Source: Bacteroidales bacterium (GTDB lineage Bacteria; Bacteroidota; Bacteroidia; Bacteroidales; UBA932). From it: a DNA stretch of 64,000 nt. Positions within the stretch are counted from its first letter, which is position 1, and every line of letters starts with the position of its first letter. The notes under the pieces are model-generated. The model saw nothing but the letters and a program-made list of their open reading frames with translations, was not told the DNA's origin and made no database searches. Both the position numbers and the translations under genes were made by a program. Location: assembly GCA_017480345.1 (NCBI GenBank), contig JAFVAU010000019.1, positions 62,001 through 126,000 on the forward strand, written 5' to 3'. Below, piece by piece: positions 1 to 8,656 of the stretch.

Positions 1-309
1 ATGGTGGCCCAGATGATAGAGAACTACTACCACCTGGGAGCGGCGGACAAAGCCCGCGACCTCACCCTCCGCTTCGGCGGGCAGCTGCTGGAGACATCGG
101 CCTTCTACCTGGGCTGGGGCTCCCTGGGCAGCAATGAGTTCGAGACGGCCAGCCGCATCCTCCTCTATGTGGCCGATGTGTGCAAGCAGTACGGAGACAA
201 GGACCTTTCCGACACCCTGGTGGACGGGCTGGAGGCCCTGCTGCACGCCGCCACCGGCCGGGCCTACGACATGGAAGGCCTGGAAGACAGTTTGAGCGTT
301 AACCCTTAA
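1..309 (+). CDS. C-terminal part of a probable DUF2723-type membrane protein (5' end outside window)
   Basis: Only the last 102 codons are visible, ending in TAA at 307-309; the reading frame is open to the window edge, so the ATG at position 1 is probably internal. The residues form a soluble helical tail (a block starting MIENYY, then KARDLTLRFGGQLLE, then a stretch around ADVCKQYGDKDLSD). Tails of this kind, with alternating tetratricopeptide-like helices, are found at the C-terminus of DUF2723 proteins, large Bacteroidota membrane proteins resembling protein O-mannosyltransferases. No membrane segment lies in the visible part, so the family call is an inference from the tail alone. The next gene starts 13 bases downstream, so the two could be co-transcribed. 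Confidence 0.5.
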   Translation: MVAQMIENYYHLGAADKARDLTLRFGGQLLETSAFYLGWGSLGSNEFETASRILLYVADVCKQYGDKDLSDTLVDGLEALLHAATGRAYDMEGLEDSLSVNP

Positions 310-321
310 TTCTTGTATAAA

Positions 322-2766
322 ATGAACCGTAACATTCTGCTAATTATGGCCCTCACGGTATGCGTGAGCGGCTTTGCCCAGCCCAAGGGCCCGCGTCCTT
401 CGGACCCCAAGGACAAAGAGAAGACGGAAGAGAAGAAAGAGGCGCCCGCACTGAACCTGACCTTCTCCGAAGGCCTGTTCGGGGCCGCCCAGAATGAGAA
501 AGACTGGTATCTGGAAATTCCGGACGCCCTGCTGGGACGCCGTTTCCTGGCCATCACCCGTTATGTGACCAACACCGTGGGTGCCGGTGTGTACGGCGGT
601 GAGGAAGTGAACGAGGCCATGCTCTACTGGGAGAAGGCCAGTAACGGCAACCTCCTGCTCCGCTCGGATGTCCTGGGCATCGTGGCCCCTAAGGACGATA
701 TCATCGCCGAGGCGGTGCGGGTGAGCTCCGAAAACCCCATCGTGGCTTCCTTCAAGCCGGAAAAAGGGGCATCGGCCGGAAATACCCGCATCAAGGTGAA
801 CAGCCTCTTCGAGGGTGACACGCAGGTCTTTTCCCTGGACAGCCGCCGCAAGAAGCAGTACAACCTGGGCGGCGTCAAAGGAGATGCCAGCTTCATCCAG
901 AGCATCCGCTCCTTCCCCATCAACACGGAAGTGACGGTGACCAAGACCTACAGCTACAACCAGCCCCAGGGCGCTCCCGGTGCCGGTTCCCAGGGCCGCA
1001 GCACCACCCTTCCCGCCGGCCGCGAGACCGGCGTAGTGACCGTGGTGCTGAACACCTCCATGATCCTTCTCCCCGAGGAACCCATGCAGCAGCGTTACTT
1101 CGACTCCCGTGTGGGCTACTTTGCCAACGGCTACAGCCTCTTTACGGACGAGCAGCAGGGTGTGCAGAACATCCGCTTCATCACCCGCTGGCGCCTGGAA
1201 GCCCGTCCCGAGGATGTGGAAAGGCAGAAGAGGGGAGAGCTGGTGGAGCCCGTCAAGCCCATCGTGTATTATATCGACCCCGCCACCCCCAAGCAGTGGG
1301 TCCCGTACCTGATAGCCGGCGTGAACGACTGGAACGCAGCCTTTGAACAGGCCGGTTGGAAGAATGCCATCCGGGCCGAAGAATGGCCTCAGAATGCCCA
1401 GGAGCTGGGCATGAGCCTGGAAGACGCCCGCTTCTCCGTTATCCGTTACCTGGCTTCCCCCATTGCTAACGCCTACGGCCCCAACGTGCATGACCCCCGC
1501 AGCGGAGAAATCCTGGAAAGCCATATCGGCTGGTATCATAACGTAATGACCCTGGTGCACGACTGGTACCAGATCCAGGCCGGCGCCATCGACCCCCGCG
1601 CCCGCGCCTTCAAGTATGACGAGGAGCTCATGGGAGACCTCATCCGCTTTGTGTCTTCCCACGAGGTGGGCCACACCCTGGGCCTGCGTCACAACAAGGG
1701 TTCATCCAGCTTCACTCCCGTGGAGAAGCTCCGTGACAAGGAGTGGGTGGAGAAGCACGGCCACACCGTGAGCATCATGGACTACGCCCGCTTCAACTAC
1801 GTGGCCCAGCCGGAGGACAACATCTCCAAGGAGGGCATCTATCCCCGCATCAACGACTACGACAAGTGGGCCATCGAGTACGGCTACAAGCCCACCTACA
1901 TTGATAACGCCAAGGAAGACCACCTGTGGTGGAACAAGGAAATCATCGCCCGGCTGAAGTCCCATCCCAACCTCTGGTTCGGCGGAGAGGGTTACGACGA
2001 GGACCCCCGCGCCCAGAGCGAAGACCTGGGTGACGATGCGGTTGCCGCCGGCAGCTATGGTATCCAGAACCTTCAGCGCATTATCGGCCTGCTGCCCGAG
2101 TGGAATTCCGAGGAGGCCAACATGTTCACCAACCTGAGCCGCATGTACAGCGCCCTGGTGCAGCAGTATGGCCGATACATGGGCCATGTGGCCATGAATG
2201 TGGGCGGCCGCTACATCACCAACCTGAGCGTGGAGGAAACGGGCGTGAAATATGCCCCCGTTCCCAAGGAGCGGCAGAAGGACGCCCTGAACTTCCTGAA
2301 CCGGCGCCTGTTCCAGAAACCCTCCTGGCTGGTGGAACAGCCCTATATCTTCAACCTGTCCGACCACGCCGAGTCCCAGTACCTGTATCCGCTCATCAAC
2401 AACGTTGTGAGCGCCGGTACGCTCCTGAGCCTCACCAAACTGGACCGGATGGCTTCCTTCGCCCAGGCCACTTCCCAAAACTACAGCCCGGAAGAGTACC
2501 TCTCCGACCTTCACAAGATGATTTTCTCCGAGCTGGACAAGGGCGGAAAAGTGAGCAGCTACCGCCGCTACCTACAGACCCGCTTTGTGACTGTGGCCCT
2601 GGAAGTGGTGAAGGCCGACCGTTCCAAGTCTTCTCCCAGCCGCGCCCTTGTGATGGGTGAAATCCTTTCCATCCAGAAGGCGGCCTCCAAGGCCAAGAGC
2701 CCGGATGCGGCCACCCAGGCCCACTGGCAGACTTTGGCCAAACAAATTGAAAACGCATTGGATTAA
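322..2766 (+). CDS. Secreted zinc-dependent metalloprotease (DUF5117/DUF4953 type)
   Basis: A protein of 814 residues with a Sec signal peptide (MNRNILLIMALTVCVSGFAQ) and a basic, Lys/Glu-rich linker. It carries the extended zinc signature HEVGHTLGLRHN at residues 447-458, i.e. HExxHxxGxxH with three histidine ligands, so it is a metzincin-like peptidase. Length and architecture fit the Bacteroidota family annotated as zinc-dependent metalloprotease with DUF5117 and DUF4953 regions. I chose ATG 322; an in-frame TTG at 313 would only add three residues ahead of the signal peptide. It is followed 3 bases later by a lysoplasmalogenase gene. It probably acts in the periplasm or outside the cell; the substrate is unknown. 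Confidence 0.85.
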   Translation: MNRNILLIMALTVCVSGFAQPKGPRPSDPKDKEKTEEKKEAPALNLTFSEGLFGAAQNEKDWYLEIPDALLGRRFLAITRYVTNTVGAGVYGGEEVNEAMLYWEKASNGNLLLRSDVLGIVAPKDDIIAEAVRVSSENPIVASFKPEKGASAGNTRIKVNSLFEGDTQVFSLDSRRKKQYNLGGVKGDASFIQSIRSFPINTEVTVTKTYSYNQPQGAPGAGSQGRSTTLPAGRETGVVTVVLNTSMILLPEEPMQQRYFDSRVGYFANGYSLFTDEQQGVQNIRFITRWRLEARPEDVERQKRGELVEPVKPIVYYIDPATPKQWVPYLIAGVNDWNAAFEQAGWKNAIRAEEWPQNAQELGMSLEDARFSVIRYLASPIANAYGPNVHDPRSGEILESHIGWYHNVMTLVHDWYQIQAGAIDPRARAFKYDEELMGDLIRFVSSHEVGHTLGLRHNKGSSSFTPVEKLRDKEWVEKHGHTVSIMDYARFNYVAQPEDNISKEGIYPRINDYDKWAIEYGYKPTYIDNAKEDHLWWNKEIIARLKSHPNLWFGGEGYDEDPRAQSEDLGDDAVAAGSYGIQNLQRIIGLLPEWNSEEANMFTNLSRMYSALVQQYGRYMGHVAMNVGGRYITNLSVEETGVKYAPVPKERQKDALNFLNRRLFQKPSWLVEQPYIFNLSDHAESQYLYPLINNVVSAGTLLSLTKLDRMASFAQATSQNYSPEEYLSDLHKMIFSELDKGGKVSSYRRYLQTRFVTVALEVVKADRSKSSPSRALVMGEILSIQKAASKAKSPDAATQAHWQTLAKQIENALD

Positions 2767-2769
2767 GCT

Positions 2770-3432
2770 ATGAACCAGAGAACCCCCATCTTTTTCTTCA
2801 TCCTGGCCGTTGCCGCCAACCTGTATGGCTGCATAGCCGATGAGGCTTTCAGAGCGGCCGCCAAGCCGGCGCTGATGCCGCTCCTGGCCCTTTCTGTGCT
2901 TGTTTTTGCCCTGAACAACCGGGTGGACCGGCGTCGTCTGGGGCTCCTGGTCACGGCTCAGCTCTTTGGTTGGGTGGGGGATGTCCTGCTCATGTGGTCG
3001 GAGTTTCCGTTCTTTGCCGCCGGCATCGGGGCGTTCTTCATCGGCCATTTCTATTACCTGCGCGTATTTGGCGGACTGTCCTGGAAAAGGATGAGCTGGA
3101 AAACCTGGCTTCCCTGCCTGCTGCTGATGGGCGGAGTGGTGTACGGCCTGGTGCTCCTGCTCAAGATCGAGGGTACGCTGCTCATTCCCATGGCCGTTTA
3201 CGGCTTCATGCTCATGCTGCTCATTTTCAGTGCGCTGTGCGGCCTGTTCCGGCTCAAGAACAAGGGCGCCTGGTTCATCGTGCTGCTGGGAACGCTCCTG
3301 TTCACCTTCTCGGACGCCCTTATTGCCGCCGGCACCTTCGGCCTGTCCCATTTCGCCCTTCACGACTTCACCGTGATGGCCACCTACATCCTGGCCCAGG
3401 TTCTGTTGGCGGTAGGCGCCCTGAAATTGTGA
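2770..3432 (+). CDS. Lysoplasmalogenase / YhhN (TMEM86) family integral membrane protein
   Basis: 220 residues, almost entirely hydrophobic, with about seven to eight predicted membrane helices. It has the YhhN/TMEM86 features: an early KPALMPLL segment, the acidic GDVLLM site in helix 3 (around residue 70), and SDALIA near the end. Members of this family that have been studied hydrolyse the vinyl-ether bond of lysoplasmalogens; the bacterial substrate is often unverified. It starts 3 bases after the metalloprotease stop codon, so the two are likely one transcript. The stop codon (TGA 3430-3432) coincides with the first bases of a 107-bp palindromic element that probably ends transcription. 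Confidence 0.85.
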   Translation: MNQRTPIFFFILAVAANLYGCIADEAFRAAAKPALMPLLALSVLVFALNNRVDRRRLGLLVTAQLFGWVGDVLLMWSEFPFFAAGIGAFFIGHFYYLRVFGGLSWKRMSWKTWLPCLLLMGGVVYGLVLLLKIEGTLLIPMAVYGFMLMLLIFSALCGLFRLKNKGAWFIVLLGTLLFTFSDALIAAGTFGLSHFALHDFTVMATYILAQVLLAVGALKL

Positions 3433-3535
3433 CAGCTAACTCGCTGACTCTGAGTGTATTATAAGAAAGTTCTCGTTCAAATTTTGAACGAGAACTTTCT
3501 TATAAGTTAATGACAGCCAATTACTTGGCTGTCAC
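3429..3535. repeat. 107-bp nested palindromic element between convergent genes (copy 1)
   Basis: A perfect 23-bp inverted repeat (3459-3481 and 3483-3505, centre 3482) contains the core GTTCAAATTTTGAAC. Outside it lie arms GTGACAGCTA (3429-3438) and TGGCTGTCAC (3526-3535), symmetric about the same centre, plus a separate hairpin TGACAGCCAA/TTGGCTGTCA at 3511-3534. A homologous 107-bp element occurs in inverted orientation at 29039-29145. It lies between the 3' ends of the lysoplasmalogenase and pgk genes and very likely serves as a bidirectional terminator. Confidence 0.9.
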
Positions 3536-3540
3536 CAAAA

Positions 3541-4794
3541 TTAGTCCTGAATGGCTGCGATGCCGGGGAGGATCTTGCCCTCGATGGCTTCCAGCATGGC
3601 GCCGCCGCCGGTGGACACGTAGCTCACCTTGTCGGCATAGCCCATCTGGGTAACGGCGGCCACGGAGTCACCGCCGCCCACCAGGGTGTAGGCGCCGTTC
3701 TTGGTGGCCTCGGCCAGGTCTTCTGCAATCTGCAGGGTGCCCTTGGCAAAGTTGGGCAGCTCGAAAACGCCCACGGGACCGTTCCAGAGGATGGTCTTGG
3801 AGCTCAGGATAATCTTCTTCCAGTTTTCCAGGGAAGCGGGTGCGGCATCCATGCCCTCCCAGTCGTCGGGAATTTCGGTGATGGGGAAGATCTTGCGGGG
3901 CGTGTCGTTGTCAAAGGCCTGGCCGCAGACGGTGGCCACGCTCAGGGACAGGTTCACGCCGCGCTCCTTGGCTTCCTTCATGATCTCCAGTGCATCGGGA
4001 ATGAGCTCATCCTCGTGCAGGGACAGGCCGATATGACCGCCTTGGGCCTTGATGAAGGTATACCCCATGCCGCCGCCGATGATGAGGTTGTCCACCTTGC
4101 CCACCAGGTTCTTCAGCACCGCCAGCTTGGAGCTCACCTTGGAGCCGCCGATGATGGCCGTAAGGGGACGCTGGGCGTTCTTGAGCACGTTGTCGATGGC
4201 TTTGATCTCACCTTCCATCAGGTAGCCGAACATCTTGTCATTGGGGAAGTACTCGGCGATGAGGGCGGTGGAGCCGTGGGCGCGATGTGCGGTGCCGAAG
4301 GCGTCGTTGATGTAGCAGTCGGCGTAGGAGGCGAGGGTCTTGACGAACTCCTTCTGGGAGGCCTTCACGGCAGCCTTGGCGGCTTTCTTTTCCTCGTCGG
4401 AGGCATCCTCGGCCAGGCCGCGGGGCTTGCCTTCTTCCTCTGCATAGTAGCGGAGGTTCTCCAGCAGGAGGGCCTCACCGGGCTTCAGGGCATCGGCCTG
4501 GGCCTTGGCCTTCATGCAATCGTCCGCAAACTGGACGGGAACACCCAGGCACTCGCTCACGCGGGCCACGATGTGCTTGAGGGAGAACTTGGGGTCCACC
4601 TTCTTGGGACGGCCCAGATGGGACATGATGATGAGGGAGCCGCCTTCGGCCAGGACCTTCTTGAGGGTGGGCATGGCACGGCGGATGCGGGTGTCGTCCG
4701 TGATTTCGAAATTCTCGTTCAGGGGAACGTTGAAGTCTACGCGTACGATGGCTTTCTTGCCTTTGAAGTCGTACTTGTCAATGAATTGTTGCAT
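3541..4794 (-). CDS. pgk: Phosphoglycerate kinase
   Basis: Cytosolic glycolytic enzyme transferring phosphate between 1,3-bisphosphoglycerate and ADP. The 417 residues contain the family signatures RVDFNVPLN (18-26), SHLGRPK (58-64), a GGG(M)GYTF nucleotide loop, GGGDSVAAV (373-381) and the C-terminal STGGGA (394-399). The insert around [20 protein letters not shown] is usual in Bacteroidota Pgk and is not an anomaly. The gene is alone on the minus strand: its 3' end faces the lysoplasmalogenase gene across the 107-bp palindrome, and its 5' end is divergent from the methyltransferase gene. I see no clear -7 box in the 40 bases before the ATG. Confidence 0.98.
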   Translation of the reverse strand: MQQFIDKYDFKGKKAIVRVDFNVPLNENFEITDDTRIRRAMPTLKKVLAEGGSLIIMSHLGRPKKVDPKFSLKHIVARVSECLGVPVQFADDCMKAKAQADALKPGEALLLENLRYYAEEEGKPRGLAEDASDEEKKAAKAAVKASQKEFVKTLASYADCYINDAFGTAHRAHGSTALIAEYFPNDKMFGYLMEGEIKAIDNVLKNAQRPLTAIIGGSKVSSKLAVLKNLVGKVDNLIIGGGMGYTFIKAQGGHIGLSLHEDELIPDALEIMKEAKERGVNLSLSVATVCGQAFDNDTPRKIFPITEIPDDWEGMDAAPASLENWKKIILSSKTILWNGPVGVFELPNFAKGTLQIAEDLAEATKNGAYTLVGGGDSVAAVTQMGYADKVSYVSTGGGAMLEAIEGKILPGIAAIQD

Positions 4795-4833
4795 ATAATA
4801 GTGGTTAAAATATTTCTTTTACCATAGGTTAAT

Positions 4834-4863
4834 GTCATCCTGAGGCCACCGGCCGAAGGATCT
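4834..4863. repeat. Short dispersed palindrome of the GTCATCCTGAG...GAAGGATCT type
   Basis: The 30-bp segment begins GTCATCCTGAGG and ends CGAAGGATCT. Nested pairing: ATCCT with AGGAT, and GGCC-acc-GGCC at 4844-4854. This pattern is a very common intergenic repeat in Bacteroidota and other bacteria. It lies in the divergent gap between pgk and the methyltransferase gene. Confidence 0.75.
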
Positions 4864-4889
4864 GTTTTCCTACAGTCTGCAAATTTAGC

Positions 4890-4897
4890 TATCTTTG
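4890..4897 (+). promoter_or_regulatory. Bacteroidota -7 box for the methyltransferase gene
   Basis: TATCTTTG matches TAnnTTTG exactly and lies 18 bases before the ATG at 4916. No convincing TTTG -33 box is visible. An apparent upstream TTG start at 4895 falls inside this box, which argues against using it. Confidence 0.7.
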
Positions 4898-4915
4898 CAG
4901 AAAATATCAAAAATT

Positions 4916-5863
4916 ATGGCGGTAGAATTCCCTGCACAATACTGGAAAGATTACGAACTCCTGGATTCCGGAAACGGAGAAAAGCTGGAGCGCTTTGGAA
5001 AATACGTGCTCAGAAGGCCGGAGCCCAAGGCCCTCTGGACCCCCTCCATGAGCGAGGCCGATTGGAAGCGCCTGCTGCACGTCACCTTCAAGCCCGGTGC
5101 CGGCTTCGGCAAGGCCGGCAAGGAGGACAGCGGCACCTGGGAGCGCTCCAAAAAGATGGAAGACCAGTGGGGAATCGTCTACAACGGGGAGCCGGACCCT
5201 GAAACCCACGCCGCCTCCGACCTCCATTTGGCCCTGCGGCTGGGCCTCACCTCCTTCAAGCACGTGGGCGTATTCCCGGAGCAGGCCCCCAACTGGGAGT
5301 TCATCTACAAGGAAACCTCCCGCCTCTCCCGCATCCACAAGGCCAACGGCCTGCCCGCTCCCAAGGTGCTCAACCTCTTCGCCTATACCGGCGCCGCCTC
5401 CCTGGCCGCCAAGTGCGCCGGGGCCGATGTCACCCACCTGGACTCCGTTCGGCAGGTAGTCACCTGGGCCCGCGAAAACATGGAGCGGAGCGGCCTGGAC
5501 GGCATTCGCTGGGTGGTGGAGGACGCCCTCAAGTTCGCCAGGCGGGAAGCTAAGCGCGGCAACAAGTACGACGGCATCATCCTGGACCCTCCGGCCTACG
5601 GCCACGGTCCCGACGGAGAAAAGTGGAAGTTGGACGAACTCCTCTTCGGCCTGCTGCAGAATGTATCGGCCATCCTGAACGAGCGCGATGCCTTCATGGT
5701 CCTGAACCTCTACTCCAACGGCTACAGCGCCGCCTTGGGAGAGACGGTGGTGCGGGAGGCCTTCCATGGCGCTTTCCGGGAGATGACTTCCGGAGAATTG
5801 GCTTTCAACGACTCCTTCGGCAAAGTGCTGCCGCTGAGCATCTACGTGCGGCTGAAACGCTAA
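4916..5863 (+). CDS. Class I SAM-dependent methyltransferase, RlmI-like
   Basis: A 315-residue cytosolic protein with an N-terminal region and a C-terminal Rossmann methyltransferase domain. Motif I (VLNLFAYTGAA, 151-161) binds SAM; motif IV is DPPAYG (224-229), the DPP(A/F)(Y/F) form used by enzymes that methylate RNA bases, as in the RlmI/COG1092 group. A ribosomal RNA target is therefore likely but not proven. ATG 4916 was chosen because the longer in-frame start is a TTG inside the promoter. The gene is monocistronic, ending in a gap filled with hairpins opposite lgt. Confidence 0.8.
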   Translation: MAVEFPAQYWKDYELLDSGNGEKLERFGKYVLRRPEPKALWTPSMSEADWKRLLHVTFKPGAGFGKAGKEDSGTWERSKKMEDQWGIVYNGEPDPETHAASDLHLALRLGLTSFKHVGVFPEQAPNWEFIYKETSRLSRIHKANGLPAPKVLNLFAYTGAASLAAKCAGADVTHLDSVRQVVTWARENMERSGLDGIRWVVEDALKFARREAKRGNKYDGIILDPPAYGHGPDGEKWKLDELLFGLLQNVSAILNERDAFMVLNLYSNGYSAALGETVVREAFHGAFREMTSGELAFNDSFGKVLPLSIYVRLKR

Positions 5864-5894
5864 GGGCCTTCAAAATGACATTCACACCTACCAA

Positions 5895-5984
5895 GTGCGA
5901 GTAACGTCCCTAAAACAGGGACGTCTCTCGCAAAAAACGCCGTTTTTGGTAGTGACGTCCCAAAATCCGGGACGTCACTCGCAC
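5895..5984. repeat. Compound multi-hairpin palindrome between methyltransferase gene and lgt
   Basis: Outer 16-bp arms (5895-5910 with 5969-5984, one mismatch at 5903/5976) read GTGCGAGTAACGTCCC and its near-complement. Inside are three hairpins: ACGTCCCT/AGGGACGT at 5904-5924 (extendable to 5897-5931), AAAACG/CGTTTT at 5934-5947, and GTGACGTCCC/GGGACGTCAC at 5952-5978. The GACGTCCC word thus occurs four times in alternating orientation. The region is convergent and non-coding. Confidence 0.8.
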
Positions 5985-6015
5985 CGAGGGCACATAGGGG
6001 ACACAGCGGGAAATA

Positions 6016-6051
6016 CAACATTCCTCGTTCGAAAAACGAACGGGGGTGTTG
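6016..6051 (-). terminator. Hairpin terminator candidate for lgt
   Basis: CGTTCG (6026-6031) pairs with CGAACG (6037-6042) around an AAAAA loop. The stem continues through CC/GG pairs to CAACA (6016-6020) and TGTTG (6047-6051) with a one-base bulge. It starts 22 bases beyond the lgt stop codon. There is no clean poly-U tail. Confidence 0.6.
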
Positions 6052-6073
6052 CAAGTCTATGAGAATCAGCAGT

Positions 6074-6955
6074 TTAGAGGCTATGGGCGAAGTGGGTGGG
6101 CTCTTTGGCCTTGGGGCCGGAATGGTCCGGATGGACAGCGCGGGCGGGGAGGCGGCGGGTGTAGGCGTACACCAGGAAGCCGATGCCCAGCAGCACGAAG
6201 TGGATGCTCAGAATCTGCCCCATGTTCAGGGCCATGTCGGCCTCAAAGTCCACCTGGTCGTTCTTGATGAATTCGATGAGGAAGCGGGAGCCGAAGCAGA
6301 CGATGAGGAAGATGCCCACATAGGTGCCGCGGTAGGTTTTGTCCAGTCTTTTCCAGTACAGCCACATGAGAAAGAGGCCCAGGAACAGATACGTTCCGGC
6401 CTCGTACAGCTGGGTGGGGTGGCAGGGGAGAGTTTCCCCGTTGCGCTCGAAGATGAAGCCCCAAGGAAGGGTGGTGGGGGCGCCATAAATCTCTGAGTTG
6501 AAGAGGTTTCCCAGGCGGATGAAACAGGCGGCGAAGGCGATGGGAATCACCAGATGGTCCAGCATCCAGACGTAGTCAAAGTCGTTCTTCCTGCCGTATT
6601 TTTTGGCATACCACCAGATGCCCAGCAGCAGGGCGATGGTGCCGCCGTGGCTGGCCAGGCCGCCTTTCCACGGCATGAAGATTTCCCAGAAGCCCTTCCA
6701 GCTGCCGAAGTAATAGTCCGGCTGATAGAAGATGCAGTGGCCCAGGCGGGCGCCCACAATGGTGCAGATGAGCAGCATGTACAGCAGCGGGTCCAGCAGG
6801 TCCGTGCTTATCTTCTCCCGCACAAAGAAACCTTTCATGATATACCAGCCCAGGATGAAGCCGCTCACGAAGAGCAGCGAATACCACCTGAGTTCGAACC
6901 CGCCGATGTGGAGAATGGCCGGGTCAATGTTCCAATGTATTGCCAAATATTCCAT
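6074..6955 (-). CDS. lgt: Prolipoprotein diacylglyceryl transferase
   Basis: Inner-membrane enzyme that moves diacylglycerol from phosphatidylglycerol to the lipobox cysteine of prolipoproteins, the first step of lipoprotein maturation. The 293 residues have about seven membrane helices and the conserved blocks VGARLGHCIFY (67-77), KGGLASHGG (97-105, catalytic-region His103) and RLGNLFNSEIYG (147-158), which holds the Arg/Asn/Glu of the Lgt signature. Length is normal. It is transcribed alone from a consensus -7 box just before the ATG, divergent from the efflux operon. Many products in this window (MFP, GldH, GH92, GH125, GH29, GH3) are predicted lipoproteins that would depend on it. Confidence 0.97.
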   Translation of the reverse strand: MEYLAIHWNIDPAILHIGGFELRWYSLLFVSGFILGWYIMKGFFVREKISTDLLDPLLYMLLICTIVGARLGHCIFYQPDYYFGSWKGFWEIFMPWKGGLASHGGTIALLLGIWWYAKKYGRKNDFDYVWMLDHLVIPIAFAACFIRLGNLFNSEIYGAPTTLPWGFIFERNGETLPCHPTQLYEAGTYLFLGLFLMWLYWKRLDKTYRGTYVGIFLIVCFGSRFLIEFIKNDQVDFEADMALNMGQILSIHFVLLGIGFLVYAYTRRLPARAVHPDHSGPKAKEPTHFAHSL

Positions 6956-6963
6956 ATATCGTA

Positions 6964-6971
6964 CAAATATA
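6964..6971 (-). promoter_or_regulatory. -7 box for lgt
   Basis: Read on the minus strand the box is TATATTTG, an exact TAnnTTTG match, only 8 bases before the lgt ATG. The leader must be extremely short. Confidence 0.65.
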
Positions 6972-7000
6972 CAACAAATATCGATAAAATGAACGGTCTG

Positions 7001-7063
7001 TGTCCGGAGGCCGAAGGCCGACCCAGGGGGTCTGGGGGATTAGTCCCCCAGTGAGTCGGAGAC
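7001..7063. repeat. Hairpin-rich intergenic element in the lgt / efflux-operon divergent gap
   Basis: Contains GGCC-gaa-GGCC (7009-7019) and a stronger stem CTGGGGGA-ttag-TCCCCCAG (7032-7051), with a weak outer pairing TGTCCG / CGGAGACA. It sits between the two divergent promoters. The GAA-loop hairpin resembles those of the modular elements at 12760 and 18891, but the rest differs. Confidence 0.6.
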
Positions 7064-7103
7064 ATTTATTACAAAAAATGCACGTTTAGTACATTTTTTG
7101 TAG

Positions 7104-7111
7104 TAAATTTG
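7104..7111 (+). promoter_or_regulatory. -7 box for the TolC-MFP-RND operon
   Basis: TAAATTTG matches TAnnTTTG, 21 bases before the ATG at 7133. TTTAG at 7085-7089 is a plausible degenerate -33 element. Confidence 0.65.
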
Positions 7112-7132
7112 CAACTTGTTTAAGTTAGTAGT

Positions 7133-8647
7133 ATGTCAATTAGAAAGTTAGTTTTTGTGCTGGCTCTCCTTGTACCCGGAGTGGCACAGGCACAATATCA
7201 GGGCACGGAGCGCCCTCAGGGGGACACCACGCTGGTCCTCACCCTGGACGACGCCATCAAGATTGCCCTCAGCGAGAACGCCTCCGTAAAGGTGGCCGAT
7301 CTGGAAGTGAAGCGCACCAAGTATGCGCGTCGCGGCTCTTATGGCCAGCTTTTCCCGCAAATCAACGCCACCGGCATGTACAACTATGCCATCAAGAAGC
7401 AGAAGGTGTACTTCGGCTCGGATGCCGAAGACAGCGGCTCTTCCTCCTCCGGAGGCGGCATGGCGGGCATGATGTCCGGTCTCATGGAGCCCATCATGTA
7501 TTACATCCAGCAGCTCTATGATGCCACCAATACGCCCTTCGTTCCTTATGTGGCCCCTCCGAAAGACGAAACTTCCGGGGACGGTGCCGTGGAGATGGGC
7601 CGAACCAACCAGGTAACCCTGGGTCTGAGCGCCAACATGCCGGTGATCAACCTCCAGCTCTGGGAGAGCCTGCGCATTACCGGAGAGCAGGTGGAACTGG
7701 CCGTGGAGAAGGCCCGTGATTCCCGTCTGGGCACGGTGTCTTCCGTGAAGCAGGCCTATTTCGCCGTCCTCATGGCCAAGGCCTCCTATGAGGTATACAA
7801 CGCCGTCTATGAGAACGCCGTCCAGAACTACAAGTTCACGGAAAGCCGCTACAACGTGCAGAAGGCCTCAGAGATGGACATGGCCCGTGCCAAGAGTTCC
7901 CTGGCCGCCGCCATCCCCAACCTCTATAATGCGGAGAACGCCATCTACCTGGGTCTGTGGCAGCTCAAGGCCGTGATGGGCCTGGAACTGGACCGTGCCG
8001 TGGACGTGGCCGGAAAGCTCTCGGACTATGCAGAGCACATGTTCTACGATTACCATGAAGGCGTAGAGTCCACTGTTTCCCTGGACCGCAACTCCCAGCT
8101 TCGTCAGCTGGCCACCCAGGCCGAGACGCTGGCCAAACAGATCCGCATGCAGCAGTTCGCCTATGTGCCCACCCTGTCCATGCAGCTGAGCTACAATTAC
8201 TACACGCAGAGTGACAAGTTCAACCTGAGCCAGTGGAAATGGCTGCCTTCCAGCACCCTGGTGTTCTCCCTGAACATCCCCATCTTCTCCGGCGGCCAGC
8301 GCTACCATGCCATCAAGCAGACAAGGGTCCAGGCCGATGAACTGGCCATCCAGCGGGCCAACACGGAGCGCCAGCTCCGCATCGGCATCCGCCAGAGCCT
8401 GTCCAACATGGAGACGGCCATGCGCACCTACGATGCCGCCCGCAGCGCCGTTGAATCGGCCGAAAAAGCCTACAGTATCGCCTCCAAGAGCTACCAGCTG
8501 GGCAAGAGCACGCTCACGGACCTGAACAACACCGAGCTCACCCTTACCCAGACCCGCATGCAGGCCGCACAGGCCATTTATAATTTCGCCATTGCCAAGG
8601 CCGGCCTGGAGCAGACCCTGGGTTACGATTTCACCGAAGAAAAATAG
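7133..8647 (+). CDS. TolC-family outer membrane efflux protein
   Basis: 504 residues with a Sec signal peptide ending VAQAQ. The mature protein consists of two long coiled-coil/beta-barrel repeats typical of the outer membrane factor family (TLDDAIKIALSENASVKVADLEVKRT near the N-terminus; SKSYQLGKSTLTDLNNTELTLTQTR near the C-terminus). A Gly/Ser/Met-rich insertion, roughly residues 100-130, separates the first strands. It forms the trans-periplasmic exit duct for the MFP and RND proteins encoded immediately downstream. It is the first gene of the operon, expressed from the -7 box at 7104. Confidence 0.9.
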   Translation: MSIRKLVFVLALLVPGVAQAQYQGTERPQGDTTLVLTLDDAIKIALSENASVKVADLEVKRTKYARRGSYGQLFPQINATGMYNYAIKKQKVYFGSDAEDSGSSSSGGGMAGMMSGLMEPIMYYIQQLYDATNTPFVPYVAPPKDETSGDGAVEMGRTNQVTLGLSANMPVINLQLWESLRITGEQVELAVEKARDSRLGTVSSVKQAYFAVLMAKASYEVYNAVYENAVQNYKFTESRYNVQKASEMDMARAKSSLAAAIPNLYNAENAIYLGLWQLKAVMGLELDRAVDVAGKLSDYAEHMFYDYHEGVESTVSLDRNSQLRQLATQAETLAKQIRMQQFAYVPTLSMQLSYNYYTQSDKFNLSQWKWLPSSTLVFSLNIPIFSGGQRYHAIKQTRVQADELAIQRANTERQLRIGIRQSLSNMETAMRTYDAARSAVESAEKAYSIASKSYQLGKSTLTDLNNTELTLTQTRMQAAQAIYNFAIAKAGLEQTLGYDFTEEK

Positions 8648-8656
8648 TACAGAGAT

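Noticed and set aside
4315..4450. Acidic/Lys-rich insertion in Pgk as a repeat-derived insert
   Set aside because: The same insertion is usual in Bacteroidota Pgk, and the DNA is not palindromic.
7133..8647. Gly/Ser/Met-rich insertion in the first TolC-like protein as another palindromic insert
   Set aside because: The DNA there shows no inverted-repeat arms or hairpin modules; it looks like ordinary coding sequence.
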